This document shows positions 58,418 through 64,000 of a DNA stretch of 64,000 nt, in pieces. The notes under the pieces were generated by a model, which saw only the letters and a program-made list of their open reading frames with translations, ran no database searches and was not told the origin of the DNA. Position 1 is the stretch's first letter. Each line of letters starts with the position of its first letter. The translations under genes and the position numbers were made by a program. The DNA lies in contig CADBRA010000015.1 of the NCBI GenBank assembly GCA_902796965.1, positions 50,286 through 114,285 on the forward strand, in the 5' to 3' direction. The DNA is from an uncultured Eubacteriales bacterium. Its GTDB lineage: Bacteria > Bacillota > Clostridia > Peptostreptococcales > Anaerovoracaceae.

Positions 58418-60916
58418 ATGGACAATATGATAGAGGACTCAAAAGCCCAGCATGTTGAAATAAACAGAATAATGAGGACCTCGTACATCAATTATTCTAT
58501 GAGCGTAATCATAGGGCGCGCTCTTCCTGATGTGCGTGACGGTCTTAAGCCTGTTCACAGAAGAATTCTGTATGACATGATGGAACTCGGAGTTACGCCT
58601 GACAAGCCACACAGAAAATCGGCCCGTATCGTCGGTGATGTTCTCGGTAAATATCATCCACATGGCGACTCATCCGTATATGACGCTATGGTCAGGCTTG
58701 CTCAGAAATGGAATATAAGATACCCGCTCGTTGACGGACACGGAAACTTCGGTTCAGTCGATGGCGACAGCGCTGCAGCTATGCGATACACAGAGGCCAG
58801 GATGACTCCTCTGGCTCTGCAGATGCTCAGAGATATAAACAAGGACACAGTTGATTTTCAGCCGAACTTCGACGGTGATGAAAAAGAACCTGTTGTTCTT
58901 CCGTCGAGGTTTCCAAATCTTCTGGTAAATGGCTCGAATGGAATAGCCGTAGGTATGGCAACATCAATACCGCCTCACAATCTTACGGATGTAATAAATG
59001 CAGTTGTTAAGATGATAGATGACAGGGACTGCACGATAGATGATATAATCGACATCATCAAAGCGCCTGATTTTCCAACAGGCGCTGAGATAATCGGGTA
59101 CAAAGATGCCAGAGAAGCATATAAAACAGGCCAGGGCAAGGTTACAGTCAGATCGAAATATAAATTTGAAGAGACGAGCCACGGCAAAATGCAGATTGTC
59201 TTCACTGAGATTCCTTATCAGGTCAATAAAGCCAGACTCATAGAAAAGATAGCTGAGCTTGTAAAGACAAAGAGAATAGAGCATATATCAGATATCAGAG
59301 ACGAGTCTGACAGAGAAGGAATGAGGATAGTCATCGAGCTTAAAAAAGATGCTAATCCGCGTATAACTCTTAACAGACTTCTCAAGCACACTCAGCTCCA
59401 GGAAAACCAGAGCATAATAATGATAGCATTGGTAAATGGAGAACCTAAAATACTGAATATATACGAGATTCTTTCGCATTATCTTGATTATCAGAAGGAA
59501 GTAGTTACAAGAAGAACCAGATTCGATCTCAATAAGGCTCAGGAGAGAGCTCATATTCTGGAGGGATATCTTATAGCTCTTGATAACATCGACGAGGTTA
59601 TCAGGATAATAAGATCGAGTTACAATGATGCTAAAGTAAAGCTTATGGAAAGGTTCAGCCTTTCCGAAGTTCAGGCACAGGCAATTCTTGATATGAGACT
59701 CGCCCGTCTGCAGGGACTGGAGCGTGAAAAAATCGAGTCTGAGTATGCTGAACTCATGAAGAAGATAGACTGGTTCAATAAAATTCTTTCTGATGAAAGC
59801 GTGCTCATGGGTGTCATAAGAGAAGAACTCATAGAGATAAGAGACAAATTCGGCGATGAAAGACGTACAGATATCGTGCCGGCAGAAGGTGAAATCGATG
59901 AAGAAAAGCTCATAGAAGAAAAACAGGTTGCCGTCACTTTAACGCATCTGGGATATGTAAAGCGCATGTCGATGGACAACTACAAGACTCAGAGACGCGG
60001 AGGAAAGGGAATCACTGGTCTTACAACGAGAGAAAATGACTTTGTAAAAGATCTCATCATTACGTCTACGCACGATAATCTGCTTTTCTTTACTAATACG
60101 GGAAAAGTATATAAAATAAAAGCATATGAGATTCCTGAGGGAAAGAGAACAGCGAGAGGAACTCCTGTTGTAAATTTCCTCAATCTCATGCAGCATGAAC
60201 GTGTCACGGCTGTAATGCCTGTAAAGGAATTCAGCAATGAAAGATATCTTGTAGCCGTTACAAGAAATGGGATCATAAAGAAAACTTCGCTGGAGCAGTT
60301 CGACAAAAACAGAAAAAACGGTCTGATGGCGATAAAGCTCAAGGAAGGCGACGAGCTGATCGACGTAAAGCAAACTACCGGAAGCAATAAGATAATCATC
60401 GTTACGAGATACGGAAAAGCTATATGTTTTAATGAAGCCGATGTTAGAGAAATGGGACGCATGGCCGGCGGAGTAAAATCTATACAGCTCGATGAAAATG
60501 ATGAAGTAGTTTCGATGGCTCTCGCAGAAAAGAACGAAGAACTGCTTGTCGTTACTTCCGAAGGATACGGAAAGAGAACTCCTGTCAAGAATTACCCTGT
60601 TCAGAAACGCGGTGGAAAGGGCATACTCACCTATGATAAGAACAAGTTTGAAAAGACAGGTCCTCTTGTAGGTGCTATGATAGTAAATGAGGATGACGAA
60701 GTGATGCTCATCAACTCGGACGGAATTATCATCAGAATAAAGGCCGGTGACGTTTCAAGACTCGGAAGAACAACCCAGGGTGTGAAAATCATGAAGGTTG
60801 CGGACGATGCAAACATAATCGCTATCGCAAAGATACCTGAAGATGCGTCTGAAGACAGCGAAGGACCTGACGATGACAACGAAAGCGGCAGCATGCAGAT
60901 GACTCTGGACGTTTGA
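58418..60916 (+). CDS. gyrA: DNA gyrase subunit A
   Basis: The 832-residue product has the breakage-reunion domain with catalytic Tyr124 in AMRYTEARM and the quinolone-determining segment [13 protein letters not shown], which keeps the Ser and Asp of the sensitive form. The C-terminal beta-pinwheel carries the GyrA box QRRGGKG that marks gyrase rather than topoisomerase IV; a related QKRGGKG lies later. An acidic tail follows. AAGGAG precedes the ATG. Its stop overlaps the -35 of the next promoter. Confidence 0.97.
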   Translation: MDNMIEDSKAQHVEINRIMRTSYINYSMSVIIGRALPDVRDGLKPVHRRILYDMMELGVTPDKPHRKSARIVGDVLGKYHPHGDSSVYDAMVRLAQKWNIRYPLVDGHGNFGSVDGDSAAAMRYTEARMTPLALQMLRDINKDTVDFQPNFDGDEKEPVVLPSRFPNLLVNGSNGIAVGMATSIPPHNLTDVINAVVKMIDDRDCTIDDIIDIIKAPDFPTGAEIIGYKDAREAYKTGQGKVTVRSKYKFEETSHGKMQIVFTEIPYQVNKARLIEKIAELVKTKRIEHISDIRDESDREGMRIVIELKKDANPRITLNRLLKHTQLQENQSIIMIALVNGEPKILNIYEILSHYLDYQKEVVTRRTRFDLNKAQERAHILEGYLIALDNIDEVIRIIRSSYNDAKVKLMERFSLSEVQAQAILDMRLARLQGLEREKIESEYAELMKKIDWFNKILSDESVLMGVIREELIEIRDKFGDERRTDIVPAEGEIDEEKLIEEKQVAVTLTHLGYVKRMSMDNYKTQRRGGKGITGLTTRENDFVKDLIITSTHDNLLFFTNTGKVYKIKAYEIPEGKRTARGTPVVNFLNLMQHERVTAVMPVKEFSNERYLVAVTRNGIIKKTSLEQFDKNRKNGLMAIKLKEGDELIDVKQTTGSNKIIIVTRYGKAICFNEADVREMGRMAGGVKSIQLDENDEVVSMALAEKNEELLVVTSEGYGKRTPVKNYPVQKRGGKGILTYDKNKFEKTGPLVGAMIVNEDDEVMLINSDGIIIRIKAGDVSRLGRTTQGVKIMKVADDANIIAIAKIPEDASEDSEGPDDDNESGSMQMTLDV

Positions 60917-60935
60917 TACAGGCTGTAAAGGGTAT
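60911..60935 (+). promoter_or_regulatory. SigB-type promoter before the rsbW-like gene
   Basis: GTTTGA (60911-60916, over the gyrA stop) and GGGTAT (60930-60935) are 13 bases apart, matching the B. subtilis SigB consensus (GTTTAA, 12-15 bases, GGGTAT). It lies about 80 bases before the anti-sigma-like gene. A sigma factor of the SigB family is encoded in the same unit, so self-control is likely. Confidence 0.65.
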
Positions 60936-61013
60936 AAAATCAATGGTTTCGCCATGAGATCATTAATTTTATATTTTGCAGGAAATATCAGATATCCTGA
61001 GGAGGAACATATA

Positions 61014-61436
61014 ATGGCAGATAAATTGACAATGTCTGTACCTGCTAAACCCGAGTACACTGGTGTGGTGAGACTGGCTGTTTCATCAGCTGCTTCTGCT
61101 GCGGGTTTTGGAGTGGATGACATCGAAGATATAGCGATTGCTGTAACAGAAGTTTGCACGAATATCTTCTGCAGCGGAATAACATCTTCTTATGAAGTTT
61201 CATGTGAGATTGAAAACGACAGTATGGTAATTGTAATTGATGATATTACAAGTGATGAAAAGGAAGAGGATGAAGATTTTCATCCGTGCTTTTGTTTACC
61301 TGTCGCTAACTTCTTACCTGAATTATATGATCCGTCGATATGCATCATCATGCTTCGTGCTCTTATGGACGAGGTTTCGATTTATTCGTGCAGCGATGGA
61401 GATGTTCTGATCAAAATGATCAAGAATTATAGTTAA
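61014..61436 (+). CDS. RsbW/SpoIIAB-like anti-sigma ATPase
   Basis: The 140-residue product is a short GHKL ATPase of the anti-sigma type, with the N-box Glu and Asn in DIAIAVTEVCTNIFCSG (about 43-59). The G1 region reads VIVIDDITSDEKEEDEDF, lacking the usual Asp-x-Gly-x-Gly, and the ATP-lid GxGL is replaced by DPSICIIML, so ATP use may be altered. RsbW-type proteins hold SigB-like factors inactive and phosphorylate an RsbV-type partner; no rsbV is in the window. GAGGAGG precedes ATG 61014. It lies 18 bases before the sigma gene. Confidence 0.85.
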   Translation: MADKLTMSVPAKPEYTGVVRLAVSSAASAAGFGVDDIEDIAIAVTEVCTNIFCSGITSSYEVSCEIENDSMVIVIDDITSDEKEEDEDFHPCFCLPVANFLPELYDPSICIIMLRALMDEVSIYSCSDGDVLIKMIKNYS

Positions 61437-61454
61437 TAAAAACGGAGTTTCAAC

Positions 61455-62207
61455 ATGGCAAAGCCTGACAGCGACGAGAAAGAACTGTTTGAAAAGTACA
61501 TAAAGACAAAAAATCTGAATATCAGAAACAAGATAGTCGAAAAGTACATGTATCTCGTTGATATTCTTGTAAAGAGATATCTAAACAAAGGTGTGGACTA
61601 CGATGATCTGTATCAGGTTGGTTCGATGGCGCTTATTCTTGCCGCAGACAGGTATAATCCGGAACGCGGGGTTGATTTCGCGGCTTTCGCGACGCCTACG
61701 ATTCTAGGAGAAATAAAACGATACTTCCGCGATAAAGGGTGGTCTATGAAGGTTCCGCGCCGGCTAAAAGATCTTTCGGTTAAATTGCCGAAGGTTCAGC
61801 AGGAACTGGAAAAGGAACTTCAAAGATCGCCAAAAATATCAGAGATAGCTGAAAGACTTGGGGTTTCCGATGAAACAGTAATCGAAGCGATGGAATCGGG
61901 CAGAGCCTACAGCGCATATTCTTTACAGCAGAGTCTGGAAGAAGACGGAAGTGATTCAGGAGCGGGTTCTTTCCTCGAACGCTATACGGGCGAAGAAGAC
62001 AGGAACTTCGACACGGTAGAGAATGCCGATATCCTTAAGAGGACAATGGCTTCTTTTACTCCTGAGGAAAAGAAATTCTGCAATATGAGATTTATCGAGG
62101 GCATGACTCAACAGCAGATTGCTGAGAATCTCGGTGTTTCCCAGATGACCGTGTCACGTATAGAGAAAAAAATAAAAGCCAGGTTCAAGGAGGAATTCTT
62201 AAAATGA
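61455..62207 (+). CDS. RNA polymerase sigma factor, SigB/SigF/SigG family
   Basis: The 250-residue protein has region 2 (VDYDDLYQVGSMALILAADR and FAAFATPTILGEIKRYFRDK), region 3 (KVPRRLKDLSVKLPKVQQEL and SPKISEIAERLGVSDETV) and region 4 (MTQQQIAENLGVSQMTVSRI). This architecture is typical of the SigB group, whose members run stress or sporulation programmes. An acidic linker (LEEDGSDSGAGSF) sits before region 4. It overlaps trpS by four bases (ATGA). The paired upstream ATPase supports SigB-like control. Confidence 0.95.
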   Translation: MAKPDSDEKELFEKYIKTKNLNIRNKIVEKYMYLVDILVKRYLNKGVDYDDLYQVGSMALILAADRYNPERGVDFAAFATPTILGEIKRYFRDKGWSMKVPRRLKDLSVKLPKVQQELEKELQRSPKISEIAERLGVSDETVIEAMESGRAYSAYSLQQSLEEDGSDSGAGSFLERYTGEEDRNFDTVENADILKRTMASFTPEEKKFCNMRFIEGMTQQQIAENLGVSQMTVSRIEKKIKARFKEEFLK

Positions 62208-63193
62208 AGCGAGTATTTTCAGGTATTCAGCCTACGGGAAATATACATCTCGGTAACTATCTCGGAGCGCTCAGACAATTTGTCGATCTTCAGAAGGATA
62301 ATGAGTGCATATATTGCATAGTAGATATGCATGCGATAACAGTACCAAAAGACCCTGAAACTTTAAAAAAGAACATAATGGATGTGGCAGCTCTTTATCT
62401 GGCGATTGGAATCGATCCTGACAAGTCAATTGTATTTGTCCAGTCGGATGTTCCGGGACATGCTGAGCTTTCATGGATTTTGACTTGTTCGTCATATACG
62501 GGAGAACTCTCGCGCATGACGCAGTACAAGCAGAAGAGTAAAATGCAGGAATCAGCACCGACCGGACTTTTCATGTATCCTGTTCTCATGGCTGCTGATA
62601 TACTCCTTTATGATACAAATATAGTTCCTGTAGGTGATGATCAAAAGCAGCATATTGAGCTTACCAGAGATCTTGCAAAGAGAGTTAACGGAAAATATGG
62701 AGAAGATACATTTGTAATCCCTGAAGGAAGATACATGAAGAGCGGAGCAAGAATCATGAGTCTTGATGATCCTTCGAGCAAGATGAGCAAGAGTGCTGAG
62801 AATGAATACAGCAGAATACAGCTGCTTGATTCTCCTTCAAAGATTAAAAAATCAATCATGCGTGCTACCACAGATTCTGAAGGCATCATAAGATATGATG
62901 TTGAAAATCAGCCTGGACTCGCAAATCTTCTTAATATCTACAGTGTAGTAACCGAAAAACCTGTTGAGGATATTGTTAAAGAATATGACGGTAAGGGTTA
63001 CGGAGCTCTTAAAAAGGATCTCGCTGAGATTCTTATCGAAAGTCTCGCTCCTATTCAGAAGAGCTACAATGATATTAGAAATTCTGACGAGCTAAAGAGG
63101 ATTCTTGCGGATGGAGCAGAAAAAGCCAATGCGATTGCTGAGAAGACCGTAAAGAGAGTTAAGGATAATTTTGGCCTCGGAAATAGATTTTAA
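62204..63193 (+). CDS. trpS: Tryptophanyl-tRNA synthetase
   Basis: TrpRS charges tRNA-Trp. The 329-residue class I enzyme has its HIGH equivalent in GNIHLGNYLG (about 12-21), the conserved DMHAIT, and the KMSKS loop in PSSKMSKSAENE. AAGGAGG lies about ten bases before the ATG. It overlaps the sigma gene, so its expression is partly tied to the stress sigma operon, which is unusual for an essential charging enzyme. A very stable hairpin follows. Confidence 0.97.
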   Translation: MKRVFSGIQPTGNIHLGNYLGALRQFVDLQKDNECIYCIVDMHAITVPKDPETLKKNIMDVAALYLAIGIDPDKSIVFVQSDVPGHAELSWILTCSSYTGELSRMTQYKQKSKMQESAPTGLFMYPVLMAADILLYDTNIVPVGDDQKQHIELTRDLAKRVNGKYGEDTFVIPEGRYMKSGARIMSLDDPSSKMSKSAENEYSRIQLLDSPSKIKKSIMRATTDSEGIIRYDVENQPGLANLLNIYSVVTEKPVEDIVKEYDGKGYGALKKDLAEILIESLAPIQKSYNDIRNSDELKRILADGAEKANAIAEKTVKRVKDNFGLGNRF

Positions 63194-63200
63194 AATTTAA

Positions 63201-63265
63201 AGCGCTATGAACAATTTATCCCCCACTTAGAAAAGTGGGGGATAAATTGTTCATAGCGCTGTTTT
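63201..63265 (+). terminator. Very long hairpin after trpS
   Basis: A perfect 28-bp inverted repeat (arms 63201-63228 and 63233-63260, loop AGAA) starts seven bases after the trpS stop and ends in GTTTTG. It is well beyond the size of a usual terminator, though it can serve as one. Confidence 0.8.
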
Positions 63266-64000
63266 GATGTTTGTATCTTATGGTATTATAATCCAATTAT
63301 TGAAACCGCTGTACTCCCTGACTTTAGCTATGCGGATATAAGGCAGACAGGCTTAGTGAGCTCGATGCTCAAGCATGCTGCCATACGCAGCAGATGGCCT
63401 TGCTGATATGACTGTTTTTCTATATGGTTAATATATAAGAGGAGAATAAGCGGACGAGGTATATGTATCTAACTTAATAGAGCGTCATCAAGGATTTTTC
63501 AAAAAGGGGAATATTCCATGTTAAGGAAAACACTAGAAGGCCGTTGTGAGCATTGCGACATGAGGTACATGAATAAGAGGAAACCTGCACATCAAGAGCA
63601 AGCTGCATGAACTTAGACGACATTCCTGTCTGCAATCACTAGCAGCTGTACATATGGGCATTCAGCGGAAAACATGTCTATTGTGGCTGGTACAGTTTGC
63701 TGATGGAAGAATTGGCAACGCAGGTGTAAACGTTTCTACAGGCATACTTCGTAAAATTAAGCAGAACGTTGGCTTAGGGGAACTGTGCAGAAGCTGGCAA
63801 GTCCCTTGAGAAGAAGGATATTCTGATAATTAACCCCTTCAGTATATGTTGTCAGGCGTTAGTCATTCATCAAACTTCTCAAGAATCTACCGTCTTTAGG
63901 CATGGTTAGTGTCAATTCTGATGAAATTATGTGGCATTAATCTGAGGATATTCAGATTAATGCCACATCAGATGCACGCAATTCTCTTTGCAAAGAGAAT
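63266..64000. other. Region without a supported gene; several palindromes
   Basis: Frames are interrupted throughout. A 30-residue frame (63518-63610, MLRKTLEGRCEHCDMRYMNK) has a GGGG site upstream but no recognised family, and an overlapping open stretch of about 78 codons has no start. A perfect hairpin with 17-bp arms lies at 63929-63968 and a 20-bp palindrome (ATTCTCTTTGCAAAGAGAAT) ends the window. The region may be a decayed mobile element or gene remnant, which is inference. Confidence 0.5.

Noticed and set aside
63518..63610. 30-codon frame MLRKTLEGRCEHC... with a CxxC and a G-rich site upstream
   Set aside because: Too short, overlapped by another open stretch, and no family recognised; listed only within the palindrome-rich region.

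Overview
The window looks like chromosomal DNA from an anaerobic Clostridia-type Firmicute. The evidence is the gene order rnpA-rpmH | dnaA-dnaN-recF-gyrB-gyrA around an origin with TTATCCACA boxes, a leucine T-box, a cobalamin riboswitch, strong AGGAGG ribosome binding sites, LytTR and SigB-family regulators, and a family-typical acetyl-CoA acetyltransferase. Placement below class (for example the former Clostridiales Family XIII / Anaerovoracaceae) is only an impression. Nearly all housekeeping genes left of about 52.1 kb lie on the minus strand and all those right of 52.5 kb on the plus strand, as expected for divergence from oriC. Plus-strand genes to the left (endonuclease, cobalamin-type uptake operon, ferritin, ABC-F, a 76-residue protein) are accessory and run against that bias.

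Layout. 0-2.7 kb: a cut-off gene, a double-cupin protein, then tsf and rpsB. 2.8-6.4 kb: a LytTR regulator, queC with a small acidic protein, a membrane-anchored amidase and tRNA-Arg(CCG). 6.7-14.1 kb: a secreted nuclease, a YgiT-type zinc finger protein and a cobalamin-riboswitch operon encoding a lipoprotein CbiK-type cobaltochelatase, a two-domain surface protein and a BtuF/BtuC/BtuD-type importer. 14.1-19.1 kb: an NYN/PIN-like protein, ispE, thiolase and ferritin. 19.2-25.1 kb: a coupled SEL1 / J-domain / HIRAN cassette, then DUF2156, surE, a sirtuin and an SGNH hydrolase. 25.2-32.9 kb: an ABC-F ATPase, NAD(P)H-hydrate dehydratase and the T-box controlled leuA-leuC-leuD-leuB operon. 32.9-40.5 kb: DUF951, serS, a UPF0182 membrane protein and a 1006-residue zinc-ribbon membrane protein under one strong promoter. 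40.7-43.4 kb: rpsF-ssb-rpsR and citrate synthase. 44-45 kb: tRNA-Lys(CTT) and a small hypothetical gene.

Origin region. rsmG, mnmG, mnmE, jag, yidC, yidD, rnpA and rpmH lead away on the minus strand. dnaA, dnaN, recF, gyrB and gyrA lead away on the plus strand. DnaA boxes occur both before dnaA and between dnaA and dnaN, and the second cluster runs into a CTACTACTACTTCTACTA tract typical of DnaA-trios. After gyrA comes an RsbW-like ATPase and a SigB/F/G-family sigma factor, preceded by a sequence matching a SigB promoter, then trpS. The last 750 bases hold several perfect palindromes and no gene I can support.

The points most worth following up are the riboswitch-controlled extracytoplasmic cobaltochelatase/uptake operon, the SEL1-J-HIRAN cassette, the apparently self-controlled rsbW-sigma pair with altered ATP-binding motifs, and a family of small intergenic hairpins with a TCC or GGA triloop.
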